A DNA stretch of 64,000 bases from Cyclobacteriaceae bacterium (lineage in GTDB: Bacteria; Bacteroidota; Bacteroidia; Cytophagales; Cyclobacteriaceae): assembly GCA_028284125.1 (NCBI GenBank), contig JANQSI010000013.1:1-64000 (forward strand), in the 5' to 3' direction. Positions 10,794 to 20,470 of this stretch are shown piece by piece (within the stretch, counting starts at the first letter, position 1; each line of letters starts with the position of its first letter). A program made the position numbers and the translations under genes. Below the pieces are notes generated by a model. That model saw only the letters and a list, made by a program, of their open reading frames with translations. It did no database searches and had not been told where the DNA came from.

Positions 10794-13625
10794 TTAAAAA
10801 TTGAATTTGATTGAACCTAGGTATTGTCTTGGTGCAGAGAATGTTCCGTATCCAAAACCTCCAACATTGACAGCATTTTGGGTTCTAGCTCCTGCTCCTG
10901 TTGTCTCAGGATCAAAGTTGGTTGCTGCGAAGAAGTTGATTGGGTTCAATGCGGTGAATGAAACTCTAACATTTTTTACAATGTCATTGAACCATTCGTT
11001 TGGCATTGAATAAGCAAGGCTGATGTTTCTGATTTTCAGATAATCACTTTTCTCCACCCATACACCTCCTAAATCGAAGAAGGAAACACCTTTACTTGCT
11101 TCAGGAACTCTGTCATCATCAAGTCCTCTGAAGAATCTTAATACTTCGTTGGTATTCACGCCAAATCCACCTTTTTGATAATCGCCTGTTACGAATAAGC
11201 TCCATCGTTGCTTGAACGTGACATTAAGCGTCATTGATCCAAAGAAATCAGGCAATGTCTTACCTAAATCAGTATTTCGTTCAACATCAATAGTGGCACC
11301 ACTTTCATCAAATGTAGGTTGTGCTCCTCTTAGATAACCTAATGGTAATCCTTCAGTAACGAATGGTCCAAGGAAGGTAAATCCACCAATGTTAAACTCA
11401 GCAGCTCCACCAGTACTTTCAACCAAATTTTCTACTGTATTGTAAGATAAATTAAGATTTACATCCCAATCAGTGTTCTTAACAACGTTGAAAGAAGTTA
11501 CAATTTCCCATCCTTTATTGCTGATGGTACCAAGGTTCCTCTGTCTTGCACTAAGACCAAAAGACGGAGCAAATGGTGCAGTGAATAGAGCATCTTCCGT
11601 TTTAGAATCATAATAAGTAACACCTACTGAAATTCTATCATCTAGGAATCTTATATCTGCCCCGAACTCAGTTGTTTTAACTCTTTCAGGGCTAAGATTT
11701 GGTGCAGCTGGAACAAATGGCTGAATCGCTGTTCCACCAAGGAATGGGTTAACAGCTAAGTTAGCAGCTCGTGCAAATGGAGCTGGGAAGTTACCTGCTT
11801 CTCCATATGTACCTCTTAATTTCAAGAAACTAACAACGTTAGTCAATCCATCAAAGAATGCTTCGTTACTAACCACATATGATGCTCCGAATGAAGGGAA
11901 GAATTGTCCTCCTACATCTGTACCGAATGCAGTGTTGTAGTCAACTCGGAATCCAAAATCAACAAAGTATCGATCCTTATATCCTACGTTTTCTTTACCA
12001 AAGTAACCGTAGTTAGTTACGGTTTGAATGAAGTCCTCAGCAGTAACTTCAGAAGCGTTGTTTACAGACTTAGAGCCTTCTACCACATTCGTTGCGTTGA
12101 TCTCTGTCTGTCTGTCATCATTTCTAAAGAACTGACCTCCAACAATAGTAATGAAAGAGAAATCATTGATGCTCTCTTGGTACTGAATATTCAAACTACC
12201 TGTGGTAGACAGGAAATTTCTTTCAGCAACTTCGATTGATCCTTGATCTGTAGTTCCAGGTGCTTCAGACTGCTGAACAATCAAGTATTCGTTTGTCGTG
12301 ATATCCTGCGCTTTTGAGTATCTGTAATCCACTCCAAAAGTTCCTTTAATGGATAACTTGTCAGTTGGATCATAGGTCAAAGACTGAGAGTTCTGGAATC
12401 GAGTTACCACCTCTGTAATATCTACAGTCCGTGCGACATCTGAAATTAGCTGCTCGACGATATTAATATCATCTGCAGTCCAGTCTGAAGGAATGTTGGT
12501 AGAAAGACCGAAAGTTCCAGTTGCAAGTCCTTGCTCAATACCGTATGCTCTGTCAAATGACGTATTTGCATTCGGTAATCTTGTGAAATTGTTCTTAACG
12601 AAACCTAAACTTGAAGTAAGGTTCAATTTTTCACTCAAAGAAGCGTTAATGGTTGTTCTAAGACTGTATCTCTGATTTTCGATACCTTCTCTAAATCCAT
12701 TGTCACCAAAAATACTACCTGTGAAATTGTACGTTACGTTTTCGTTTCCTCCAGAAGCACCCACTCTATACGTTTGAGTGAATCCAGTTCTAAAAACAAT
12801 ATCACCTGTTGCATCATACTTGAAGTAATCAGCTGTTCCTTTATTCGCACCAAGCTGAGTTTCAAATGAAAATCTCGCTTTTCCTGCGGTACCTTTTTTG
12901 GTAAAGATTTGAATTACTCCATTACCAGCATCTGCTCCAAACAATGTAGTTGCAGCACCACCTTTTACGAATTCAATTCTATCAATCGCTTCAACAGGGA
13001 TATCTGCCAATGCCGAACTTTGAGCTCCTCCAGTTCCTACGTTAAGTTGACTAGCTGTATTCAAGTTATCAACTCGAACTCCATCTATATAGATAATTGG
13101 AGTTGTAGAAAGTGCAGCTGAAGCGATACCTCTTGATCGAACGATAGAAGCAGTTCCAGGAGCACCAGAAGACATTAAGATCTGAGAACTCGGAAGCGCT
13201 GACTGGATTACTTGATCAAGACGAGTCAATGGCTTGTTCTCAAGATCTGCTCCTGAAACAACATCAACAGTCGTTGCAACCCTGTTTTTGCTAATACCAG
13301 CTCCTTGACCAGTAATAATAACCTCCTGAAGTTCGATCGCTCCACCCATCGTTACGTCAATAACTGATCTGGCACCGACCTCAATTTCCTGAGATTCAAA
13401 ACCTACGAATGAAAAGATAAGAGTAGCCCCTTCCTCTACAGTGAGGCTAAAGCTTCCATCTAAATCTGTCGTAGTTCCTAATGTTGTGTCTTTAATCACA
13501 ACATTCACTCCGGGAAGTCCTTCACCTGTATCATCGGTGACCTTTCCGGACACGGTTCTTTGCGCTAGTGCAGAAAATGCAAAAGCCGTAAAGAACACAA
13601 AACATAGTAGTAAAATCCTCTTCAT
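10794..13625 (-). CDS. SusC/RagA-family TonB-dependent outer-membrane transporter
   Basis: TonB-dependent importer, 943 residues: signal peptide (1-21), CarboxypepD_reg-like domain (about 23-97, starting RTVSGKVTDDTGEGLPGVNV), plug domain with GNGVIQIFTKKG, then a C-terminal 22-strand barrel ending in an aromatic residue (LGSIKFNF). It is slightly shorter than many SusC proteins (about 1000). It is first in the operon with the SusD-like lipoprotein and has a recognisable promoter. Energy is presumably supplied through TonB-ExbBD encoded elsewhere. Substrate unknown. Confidence 0.93.
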   Translation of the reverse strand: MKRILLLCFVFFTAFAFSALAQRTVSGKVTDDTGEGLPGVNVVIKDTTLGTTTDLDGSFSLTVEEGATLIFSFVGFESQEIEVGARSVIDVTMGGAIELQEVIITGQGAGISKNRVATTVDVVSGADLENKPLTRLDQVIQSALPSSQILMSSGAPGTASIVRSRGIASAALSTTPIIYIDGVRVDNLNTASQLNVGTGGAQSSALADIPVEAIDRIEFVKGGAATTLFGADAGNGVIQIFTKKGTAGKARFSFETQLGANKGTADYFKYDATGDIVFRTGFTQTYRVGASGGNENVTYNFTGSIFGDNGFREGIENQRYSLRTTINASLSEKLNLTSSLGFVKNNFTRLPNANTSFDRAYGIEQGLATGTFGLSTNIPSDWTADDINIVEQLISDVARTVDITEVVTRFQNSQSLTYDPTDKLSIKGTFGVDYRYSKAQDITTNEYLIVQQSEAPGTTDQGSIEVAERNFLSTTGSLNIQYQESINDFSFITIVGGQFFRNDDRQTEINATNVVEGSKSVNNASEVTAEDFIQTVTNYGYFGKENVGYKDRYFVDFGFRVDYNTAFGTDVGGQFFPSFGASYVVSNEAFFDGLTNVVSFLKLRGTYGEAGNFPAPFARAANLAVNPFLGGTAIQPFVPAAPNLSPERVKTTEFGADIRFLDDRISVGVTYYDSKTEDALFTAPFAPSFGLSARQRNLGTISNKGWEIVTSFNVVKNTDWDVNLNLSYNTVENLVESTGGAAEFNIGGFTFLGPFVTEGLPLGYLRGAQPTFDESGATIDVERNTDLGKTLPDFFGSMTLNVTFKQRWSLFVTGDYQKGGFGVNTNEVLRFFRGLDDDRVPEASKGVSFFDLGGVWVEKSDYLKIRNISLAYSMPNEWFNDIVKNVRVSFTALNPINFFAATNFDPETTGAGARTQNAVNVGGFGYGTFSAPRQYLGSIKFNF

Positions 13626-13662
13626 ACTTACTAGTTTAAGTGTTAAACAATATTTCGAACCC

Positions 13663-13692
13663 GAAAGATATTACTTTTTAGCTATTTCCAAA
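13663..13692 (-). promoter_or_regulatory. Promoter of the SusC/SusD operon
   Basis: On the minus strand TTTG (692-689 of 13 kb) is followed after 18 bases by TATCTTTC (13670-13663), one base off the TAnnTTTG consensus. This would give a 5' leader of about 30 bases. The 249-base interval between 13626 and 13874 shows no gene and no clear operator. Confidence 0.5.
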
Positions 13693-13874
13693 CCAAAAGG
13701 GAATTCTAAAAAATACAAGGTCAATAGCCTTACATTTGCTATGAACGACCTTTTTAAATTGAAATTCTTAAAAATGTCCTATTTATCAAAATAATATTCT
13801 GTATTATCAAATTGTTACCTTGATTTTATTCCGTTAAGTTGAAAGTGAATAAAAGGATATAAACAGCAAACCTT

Positions 13875-15809
13875 TTAAGGATTTATTCGTAGAACGCGGA
13901 ATTCTATCCGTCGATTCGACTGGCGACCTTCTTCTGTTTCGTTTGATTCGATTGGTTTTTGGTCTCCAAAGCCCTTATAAGAGAGTCGACGCTGATCAAT
14001 TTGATTTTTGACTATTTCATTGTACACCTGTTCTGCCCTTCTTTCTGACAAGGTTTGGTTGTAAGATTCCGAACCCGTGTTATCCGTGTGGCCGCTTATT
14101 TCTACGATTATTCCAGGATTTTCCGTTAAGATCTCTAACACATTATTAAGCTCTGAAAGTGATTTTTCATTTAGCTCATATGAGTTCAACTCAAAATAAA
14201 TGTTACGGAGTACAAGAAATTCGTCTACTGCAATGGGCTTGAGGTGTATATCAATGGTATCAGGTGCCATTATAGAATTAGATTCTGAGTAGAAGTTGTT
14301 TTCATAAAAGAGATATCCTTTTTTCTTGACATAGCCCGCTAATTCTTTATCGGATGGGAGTACCATTGTGTAATTCCCTGAAATGGAATCCGATTCAGCC
14401 TGATAGACAAATGAATTTGTATTCAAGTCAACGATTTCAATTTTGGCTTTGATAGGTGCACCAGTCTTAGCATCAAAAGTCCGACCTACGATATAAGTGG
14501 CTGGTTTCGCTCTATGGATTTCGGGTAATTCAAATGTCACGATTTTGCTATCAATGATTCTATTGTCTCGCTGTGTCTCCTTCGCGAAGTATGCAGTTTT
14601 GCCATCCCCACCAATCAACAATGCGACTTCATCATTATATGTGTTGATAGGAAAACCAAGATTTTGTGGGTTGGACCAAGTTGAATCAATAAAATTTGAA
14701 CGCAATAGATCATAGCCACCCATACCTGGATAACTATTTGACGAGAAGTAAATGGTTTCCCCATTTGGGTGTATAAATGGTGTGGTTTCGTCTTTAAATG
14801 AATTGATGGTCTTGCCCAGGTTCACAGGTTGGGTCCATTTGCCATCGGAATAGACTGTTGACCACAAGTCTCGTCCTCCATTTCCACCAGGTCTATTTGA
14901 TGAGAAATATATTTTCTTTCCGTCGGCGGAAAGTGATGGTTGCGACTCCCAATAAGGAGAATTAACTGGCTTACCGAGGTTTCTTGGTTTTGACCAGCCA
15001 TTTTCGGTTTTTCTGGTAATGTATAGATCGCAACTTCCAAAGGAATCTCGCTTATCACATGAGGTCAGGATCATAACTTTACCATCAGCAGAAATTGTGC
15101 TTGCTCCTTCGTTAAGTGGAGAATTAATTCTTGGAGAAATTGATTGGGCGGCTGTCCATTGACCATTTCTGAAATAGCTCACTACAATATCTTCATCTCC
15201 TTCAATCAAATCACGTTTAGTATAAACCAGGGTAGAGTTGTCAATGGTGATTGTGGGAAGGTATTGGAGTGTAAACCGATTCACCTGTTCTGGCAGTGGC
15301 GCAATACTAACTTTAGAATTCTTCTCAAGTTCAGTTTTGGCAAACTCCAGGCTTCTTTTGAGAAGGTTCATTTCTCTCTCCTCTTTTGCTTCGGGGACTA
15401 TTTCAAAAAGGGAATTAATGTACTCCTCTGATCTCTGGTATTCTCCTCTGCTAAAAGCCATAGTCGCCATTCTGTTCAAAGTGGTCGGATTGGGATTGCT
15501 TGTAAGATTTAGATAAACTCCAAGGTTTTTATATACCGAGTCTTCCATTCCCATGGCATTGAATAAACTAGCTCGTCTTAAGTATGCCTCGAAAAAATTG
15601 GGATCACTTTTAATCGCCCCAGCGAAAAAGGTTAATGCTGATTCAAAGTCTCTTTCTTTGGCTTTAGTCTGACCTTTTTCATAAAGCTTTAATGCTTTCT
15701 TATTTGAACTGGAAAGGTTTTGGGAAAATCCTGTTTGGTAAAGTAAGACCACTAGAAGGAGGGCAAGCGAAATGCCTTTGATGTAATTAATGGTGCCTCC
15801 TAAGATCAT
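13875..15809 (-). CDS. PorE-like TPR / WD40-type propeller / CRD / OmpA protein
   Basis: Envelope protein of 644 residues: Sec signal peptide (about 1-29), TPR helices (about 38-160), a PD40-type propeller (about 175-430, with repeated NSPYWESQPSLSADGKKIYF-like blades), a carboxypeptidase-regulatory-like domain (about 440-525, TYIVGRTFDAKTGAPI) and an OmpA peptidoglycan-binding domain (about 540-644, ISGHTDNTGSESYN). This order is that of PorE, the periplasmic T9SS-associated protein that tethers the machinery to peptidoglycan. Unlike PorE of Porphyromonas there is no lipobox cysteine. Many paralogues of this architecture exist in Cytophagales, so a direct T9SS role is only likely. A small membrane protein gene ends 6 bases upstream. 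Confidence 0.75.
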   Translation of the reverse strand: MILGGTINYIKGISLALLLVVLLYQTGFSQNLSSSNKKALKLYEKGQTKAKERDFESALTFFAGAIKSDPNFFEAYLRRASLFNAMGMEDSVYKNLGVYLNLTSNPNPTTLNRMATMAFSRGEYQRSEEYINSLFEIVPEAKEEREMNLLKRSLEFAKTELEKNSKVSIAPLPEQVNRFTLQYLPTITIDNSTLVYTKRDLIEGDEDIVVSYFRNGQWTAAQSISPRINSPLNEGASTISADGKVMILTSCDKRDSFGSCDLYITRKTENGWSKPRNLGKPVNSPYWESQPSLSADGKKIYFSSNRPGGNGGRDLWSTVYSDGKWTQPVNLGKTINSFKDETTPFIHPNGETIYFSSNSYPGMGGYDLLRSNFIDSTWSNPQNLGFPINTYNDEVALLIGGDGKTAYFAKETQRDNRIIDSKIVTFELPEIHRAKPATYIVGRTFDAKTGAPIKAKIEIVDLNTNSFVYQAESDSISGNYTMVLPSDKELAGYVKKKGYLFYENNFYSESNSIMAPDTIDIHLKPIAVDEFLVLRNIYFELNSYELNEKSLSELNNVLEILTENPGIIVEISGHTDNTGSESYNQTLSERRAEQVYNEIVKNQIDQRRLSYKGFGDQKPIESNETEEGRQSNRRIEFRVLRINP

Positions 15810-15815
15810 TTTTTA

Positions 15816-16406
15816 CTAATTGATAAAAAGTTGGTCCTCTGAAAACGAACATTCCTCCAAACTTCTTGCCGAACTCTGTTCCATTCCGGAAAATCCTTCA
15901 CGTACAGCGACCCAATAATCGTCAAATACTGAACGGTAACAGATTTCCATTTTGACTTTTGATGCAGTGTTAAAAAACCAGGTTCTTAGATCTGAATTAA
16001 AGGGTGAAAAAATCAGGATTTCTTCATTGGATGAAATCACAGAGTTACTGATACTTGATGCTGACCAACTTGCTGCAATCGAATCTGGTTTTTCTGCTTT
16101 TTCAAAGAAGTCTTCCCAGTTTCTAACGGCCACTCCATCAATTGATAGTCGAACGTTATTTATTATTGCTGGACCTGTTCCTTTATTTATAACCGAAATT
16201 TGAAATGATTTTACCGAATCATTCTGGGTTGAAACGTTCAAACTTATATCTATATGCGGCCATGCATTGGCTTTGCTTTGCTGCAAAAGAATTTCCGTCT
16301 GGTCGTTCATGATTTGAGCTTGCCTCATGTAAACGAATAACGCGGAAAAGCTGGCAATTAAGACTCCAACTGCTATTAATAGCTGTGGATCGATTTTAGT
16401 TTTCAT
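15816..16406 (-). CDS. Hypothetical single-pass membrane protein
   Basis: A 196-residue protein I do not recognise. Residues 8-27 form one hydrophobic segment, followed by a short polar helix (QAQIMNDQTEILLQQSKANAWP) and a beta-rich domain containing SVINKGTGPAIINNVRLSIDG, a pattern seen in Ig-like domains of anchored prokaryotic proteins. It probably faces the periplasm. It lies between queE (23 bases upstream) and the PorE-like gene (6 bases downstream), so it is likely cotranscribed with the latter and could act with it. Confidence 0.7.
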   Translation of the reverse strand: MKTKIDPQLLIAVGVLIASFSALFVYMRQAQIMNDQTEILLQQSKANAWPHIDISLNVSTQNDSVKSFQISVINKGTGPAIINNVRLSIDGVAVRNWEDFFEKAEKPDSIAASWSASSISNSVISSNEEILIFSPFNSDLRTWFFNTASKVKMEICYRSVFDDYWVAVREGFSGMEQSSARSLEECSFSEDQLFIN

Positions 16407-16429
16407 GCTAAGGCAATTCTAAGCAGAAA

Positions 16430-17050
16430 CTATGGAATGTTTAGGTATTTATGTGTTTGCAGCGAAATTTGCCACTCTGGATTTTCCTTCACAAAATCCA
16501 CGATTAAAGGAGTGACCTCATCAGATTTCGACCACTCTGGCTGTAGAAATAGCTTAGCATCAGTAGTCATTTTACCTCCATGCTGTTGTGACCATTTAAA
16601 ATCGGATTTATTATAGACGATGACTTTTAGCTCATTTGATTTTGAATAAAACTCATCAAGTGGTTCCTTGAATTTCTTTGGGGAAAAGCAAATCCAATCC
16701 CATGTGCCACTCAGAGGGTAAGCACCAGATGTTTCCATGTTGGTCTTCATTCCTCTCTTTCTGATCTCTTCGGTCAATAGAGATAAATCATACATCAATG
16801 GTTCTCCTCCAGTAATTACTGCTATCTCTGCACCTGATTCCTCTGCCTGCTCAGCAATTTCTTTTACCGAAATCCAATCAAATTTTGAGGCATCCCATGA
16901 TTCCTTTACATCGCACCAGTGGCAGCCCACGTCGCAACCGCCCAACCGAATAAAATAAGCAGATTTTCCTGTATGAAATCCTTCACCTTGAATCGTATGA
17001 AACGATTCCATCAGAGGCAAAAATTCCGGATCAGATTTTTCGGGCTTCAT
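16430..17050 (-). CDS. queE: 7-carboxy-7-deazaguanine synthase
   Basis: Radical SAM enzyme that converts 6-carboxytetrahydropterin to 7-carboxy-7-deazaguanine in queuosine biosynthesis. The 206 residues carry the family-specific cluster motif Cys39-x3-Cys43-x2-Cys46 (CDVGCHWC), an N-terminal SFHTIQGEGFHTGKSAYFIR segment that binds substrate, and the ITGGEPL SAM-binding motif. The start overlaps the end of folD by 20 bases. folD supplies folate one-carbon units and folB is elsewhere in the window; no queC/D/F lies next to it. Confidence 0.95.
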   Translation of the reverse strand: MKPEKSDPEFLPLMESFHTIQGEGFHTGKSAYFIRLGGCDVGCHWCDVKESWDASKFDWISVKEIAEQAEESGAEIAVITGGEPLMYDLSLLTEEIRKRGMKTNMETSGAYPLSGTWDWICFSPKKFKEPLDEFYSKSNELKVIVYNKSDFKWSQQHGGKMTTDAKLFLQPEWSKSDEVTPLIVDFVKENPEWQISLQTHKYLNIP

Positions 17051-17903
17051 AAGCCTTAAGTGTATTAAGCAAAAGTGAAGCGATGGTCATTGGTCCAACA
17101 CCGCCCGGAACGGGTGTGATATGACTTGCAAGAGGCGCAACATTTTCATAGTCTACATCACCTGAAAGCCTGAAACCGGATTTCTTAGATTTGTCTTCTA
17201 CTCTCGTAGTTCCGACATCAATAATGACTACATCTTTCTTGACCATGTCTTTAGTGATCAAATTCGGTTTACCTACCGCCACAATCAAGATATCTGCTTG
17301 ACTGGTATGCTTAGCAAGATCTTTAGTATGCTCGTGACAGACTGTAACAGTCGCCAACCCATCTTGAAGCATCATTAAACTGACAGGTGAACCGACAAGT
17401 CTACTAGCTCCCACCACCACACATTCTTTCCCTTTGGTTTCAATCTCATATCTCTTAAGAAGTTCCATCACTCCAAAGGGTGTCGCTGGAAGCAACAAAT
17501 GATGTGTGGAAGTTATACTTCCGAAATTTTGATTGGTGAAACCATCCACATCCTTGCTTGGGTGAATTCTTTCATTCACATGTTCTACTGAAATATGATC
17601 TGGCAAAGGAAGTTGAACAATGAAGCCATCTATGTCTTCATCCTCGTTCAGCTTATCGATTTGCTTGATGAGTTTTTGCTCTGTCAATGAGTTTGCGAAA
17701 TGCAACAAGGTGTACTCAAACCCAACTTCCTTACATGCATTGATTTTTCCCTTTACATACGTATGACTTGGGCCATCATCTCCAACAATAATGATCGCCA
17801 GGTGAGGAACTCTTTCTCCATTGGATTTTAGCTCATCAACTTTGCTCGCTATTTCCTCTTTAATATCTTTCGAAACCTTACGTCCATCAATTATTGTAGG
17901 CAT
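17031..17903 (-). CDS. folD: Bifunctional methylenetetrahydrofolate dehydrogenase / methenyl-THF cyclohydrolase
   Basis: Cytoplasmic enzyme that oxidises 5,10-methylene-THF with NADP and hydrolyses methenyl-THF to 10-formyl-THF, feeding purine synthesis. The 290 residues show the substrate-binding segment SHTYVKGKINACKEVG with the catalytic lysine, the FIVQLPLP motif, the VVVGASRLVGSP nucleotide-binding loop, and the C-terminal PGGVGPMTIA signature. It lies 83 bases downstream of lepA and overlaps queE by 20 bases. The gap to lepA holds an AT-rich repeat. Confidence 0.97.
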   Translation of the reverse strand: MPTIIDGRKVSKDIKEEIASKVDELKSNGERVPHLAIIIVGDDGPSHTYVKGKINACKEVGFEYTLLHFANSLTEQKLIKQIDKLNEDEDIDGFIVQLPLPDHISVEHVNERIHPSKDVDGFTNQNFGSITSTHHLLLPATPFGVMELLKRYEIETKGKECVVVGASRLVGSPVSLMMLQDGLATVTVCHEHTKDLAKHTSQADILIVAVGKPNLITKDMVKKDVVIIDVGTTRVEDKSKKSGFRLSGDVDYENVAPLASHITPVPGGVGPMTIASLLLNTLKAYEARKI

Positions 17904-17909
17904 TTGTGT

Positions 17910-17944
17910 GAATTTTAGATTTTCAGAATTTAGATTTTAGAGTG
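17910..17944. repeat. AT-rich ATTTTAGATT-type intergenic repeat (short copy)
   Basis: Between lepA and folD the sequence repeats ATTTTAGATTTTCAG and AATTTAGATTTTAGAG. The same words, and the following TTCCGAT, occur in the dtd-lepA gap at 19.86-20.0 kb. Confidence 0.5.
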
Positions 17945-17986
17945 TTCCGATTTCATAATTTGTGATGACTCCAACGATTTTGCAAC

Positions 17987-19774
17987 TCAATCTAACTTAA
18001 GTACTGCCATGAAAGCCTCTTGAGGGATTTCCACATTTCCTACCTGACGCATACGTTTTTTACCTTTCTTCTGCTTTTCCAGTAGCTTTCGTTTCCTGGT
18101 AATATCCCCGCCGTAACATTTTGCAAGTACGTTTTTTCGCATTGCTCTCACTGTTTCTCTTGCAATGATTTTTGTGCCTATCGCTGCTTGAACGGCAATT
18201 TCAAACATTTGTCTAGGGATTAATTCTCGCAACTTCTCACATAATCTTTTCCCCCACTCGTAGGCTTTGTCTTTATGAACGATCGCTGAAAGCGCATCTA
18301 CTTTATCACCGTTCAACATAATATCCAGCTTCACCATTTTTGATTGACGATATCCAATCAATTCGTAATCTAACGAAGCGTATCCTCTTGATATCGTTTT
18401 GAGCTTGTCAAAGAAGTCAAATACGATTTCCGCTAGTGGTAATTCAAAGCTAAGTTCTACTCGGTCGGAAGTGAGATAAACCTGATTCTTGATCTCTCCT
18501 CTCTTATCGACACATAATGCAATGATCGGTCCGATGTATCCAGCTTTGGATATGATTTGAGCTCTAATGAACGGCTCTTCAATATGGTCTATTAATGTTG
18601 GGTCAGGCAATTCTGAAGGTGCGCTCACTTCAACAATATTTCCATTGTTTTCTATGGCATGAAACTTAACGGATGGAACTGTAGTGATTACTGTCATTCC
18701 AAATTCTCGCTCCAATCTTTCCTGCACAATTTCCATGTGCAGCATTCCTAAAAAGCCACACCTAAATCCAAATCCCAATGCCATTGATGTTTCTGGCTCC
18801 CAAATCAAAGCCGCATCATTCAACTGAAGCTTTTCCATTGAAGCACGGAGCTCTTCAAACTCACTGGTTTCTACTGGATAAATTCCTGCAAAAACCATGG
18901 GTTTCACATCCTCAAATCCTTTGACCTCTTTGTCGGTAGGATTTTCAACATGCGTAATAGTATCTCCCACTTTTACTTCTTTGGCGACCTTAATTCCTGA
19001 AATAAGATAACCCACATTCCCAGCAGAAATCGACTTTCTTGAATCGTGCTGAAGTTTTAAAACACCAATTTCATCAGCATCATAGGTTTTGCCAGTGTTG
19101 ACAAATTTTACTTTGTCTCCTTGATTTAGACTCCCGTTGAAAACTCGAAAAAAAACTTCAATTCCTCTGTAAGGATTGAAAACAGAATCGAAAATCATGG
19201 CTTGCAGTGGCTCATCAGGATTTCCGTCCGGAGCTGGCACTTTATAAACGATCGCTTCAAGAATATCTTCGATTCCTAAACCTTCTTTGGCACTTGCATG
19301 GATAATGTCTTCTTTTTCACATCCAATCAAGTCAATGATTTGATCGGAAACTTCTTCAGGCATGGCTCCTGGAAGGTCTATCTTGTTTAAGACCGGGATG
19401 ACTTCCAAGTCATGTTCAAGAGCCAGGTAAAGGTTAGAAATTGTCTGTGCTTCTATTCCTTGAGACGCATCAACAACCAATAAAGCTCCTTCGCAAGCAG
19501 CAATGGATCTTGAAACTTCATAGGAGAAATCTACATGGCCTGGTGTATCAATTAAGTTCAATGTATAACCTTCACCATCGTGGTTATAATCCATCTGGAT
19601 CGCGTGGCTTTTTATTGTAATTCCACGCTCACGCTCCAAATCCATGTCATCCAAAAGCTGTGCCTGCATATCTCTGGAAGAGACTGTTTTCGTACTCTCC
19701 AATAGTCGATCTGCCAACGTACTCTTCCCGTGATCAATGTGAGCGATAATACAGAAGTTTCGAATGTTTTTCAT
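17987..19774 (-). CDS. lepA: Elongation factor 4 (back-translocating GTPase)
   Basis: Ribosome-associated translational GTPase of 595 residues, near the usual 600. The G domain carries [10 protein letters not shown] (P loop, about residues 10-19), DTPGHVDF and NKIDLPGA. Domains II and III, the EF-G-like domain V, and the LepA-specific C-terminal domain rich in lysine and arginine ([16 protein letters not shown]) follow. Translation starts at 19774. A strong TATCTTTG element lies about 58 bases upstream. It is probably followed on the same transcript by folD and queE. Confidence 0.97.
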   Translation of the reverse strand: MKNIRNFCIIAHIDHGKSTLADRLLESTKTVSSRDMQAQLLDDMDLERERGITIKSHAIQMDYNHDGEGYTLNLIDTPGHVDFSYEVSRSIAACEGALLVVDASQGIEAQTISNLYLALEHDLEVIPVLNKIDLPGAMPEEVSDQIIDLIGCEKEDIIHASAKEGLGIEDILEAIVYKVPAPDGNPDEPLQAMIFDSVFNPYRGIEVFFRVFNGSLNQGDKVKFVNTGKTYDADEIGVLKLQHDSRKSISAGNVGYLISGIKVAKEVKVGDTITHVENPTDKEVKGFEDVKPMVFAGIYPVETSEFEELRASMEKLQLNDAALIWEPETSMALGFGFRCGFLGMLHMEIVQERLEREFGMTVITTVPSVKFHAIENNGNIVEVSAPSELPDPTLIDHIEEPFIRAQIISKAGYIGPIIALCVDKRGEIKNQVYLTSDRVELSFELPLAEIVFDFFDKLKTISRGYASLDYELIGYRQSKMVKLDIMLNGDKVDALSAIVHKDKAYEWGKRLCEKLRELIPRQMFEIAVQAAIGTKIIARETVRAMRKNVLAKCYGGDITRKRKLLEKQKKGKKRMRQVGNVEIPQEAFMAVLKLD

Positions 19775-19831
19775 AACTATTTGTCAATGGCTAATTGCCG
19801 CTGACACTCTTTCAAATCAAAAATTGAGGCG

Positions 19832-19839
19832 CAAAGATA
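19832..19839 (-). promoter_or_regulatory. -7 promoter element upstream of lepA
   Basis: TATCTTTG followed by CG on the minus strand, identical to the -7 element of the rRNA promoter, about 58 bases before the lepA ATG. No clear TTTG is found at the -33 distance. Confidence 0.4.
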
Positions 19840-19859
19840 GTTTGATTTTAGCCGATTGA

Positions 19860-20015
19860 AGATTAATTCGATTGAGAGATTTTAGATTGTCAGATTGATG
19901 GATTTTAGATTGAGAGATTAACAGAATCTAGATTAGTTCGATTTATGGATTTTAGTTTTTGATGAGTTCCGATCTAATTGATCAATCCCAAAATCTACAA
20001 TCTACAATCCCGAAA
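19860..20015. repeat. AT-rich GATTTTAGATTG repeat cluster
   Basis: The dtd-lepA gap contains GATTTTAGATTG exactly at 19878-19889 and 19901-19912, a partial third copy near 19949, and the reverse-complement-like words AATCTACAATCTACAATCC at 19991-20009, so the ends could pair. The sequence is shared in part with the lepA-folD gap. No coding potential is seen. Confidence 0.6.
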
Positions 20016-20017
20016 TC

Positions 20018-20470
20018 CTACTGCTTGTTTTTTGTATCAATGATAATCGTAACAGGTCCAGCATTGACCAGAGCGATTTTCATATCAGCTCCAAATTCAC
20101 CAGTCTTTACTTCAGAAGAAATTTCCTGTTGTATCGCTTTTACAAAAGACTCGTAAAGGGGAATCGCAACTTCTGGTTTTGCAGCTTTTATATAGGATGG
20201 TCGATTCCCTTTCTTTGTGCTGGCGTGTAATGTAAATTGGCTTACGACCAAAATTTCACCATCAACATCAAGGAGGCTTTTGTTCATTACTCCTTCTTCA
20301 TCTGCGAAAACTCTAAGGTTTACAATCTTTCTGGATAGCCAATCAATATCTGATTGTTCATCAGCATCTTCTATTCCGACCAAGACCAAGAGACCACTTC
20401 CTATTTCGGATTTTAATTTACCCTCGATGGTGACTGAAGATGAAGAAACGCGTTGAATGACCGCTACCAT
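20018..20470 (-). CDS. dtd: D-aminoacyl-tRNA deacylase
   Basis: Removes D-amino acids (and glycine mischarged on tRNA-Ala) from tRNA, in the cytoplasm. The 150-residue protein has the family start VIQRVSSSSVTI, the catalytic SQFTL motif (about residue 77), and the C-terminal NAGPVTI motif, where most members have NxGPVT. Length is normal. The first bases overlap the end of the NAD(P)-binding gene by 7 bases, so the two are likely cotranscribed. Confidence 0.96.
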   Translation of the reverse strand: MVAVIQRVSSSSVTIEGKLKSEIGSGLLVLVGIEDADEQSDIDWLSRKIVNLRVFADEEGVMNKSLLDVDGEILVVSQFTLHASTKKGNRPSYIKAAKPEVAIPLYESFVKAIQQEISSEVKTGEFGADMKIALVNAGPVTIIIDTKNKQ

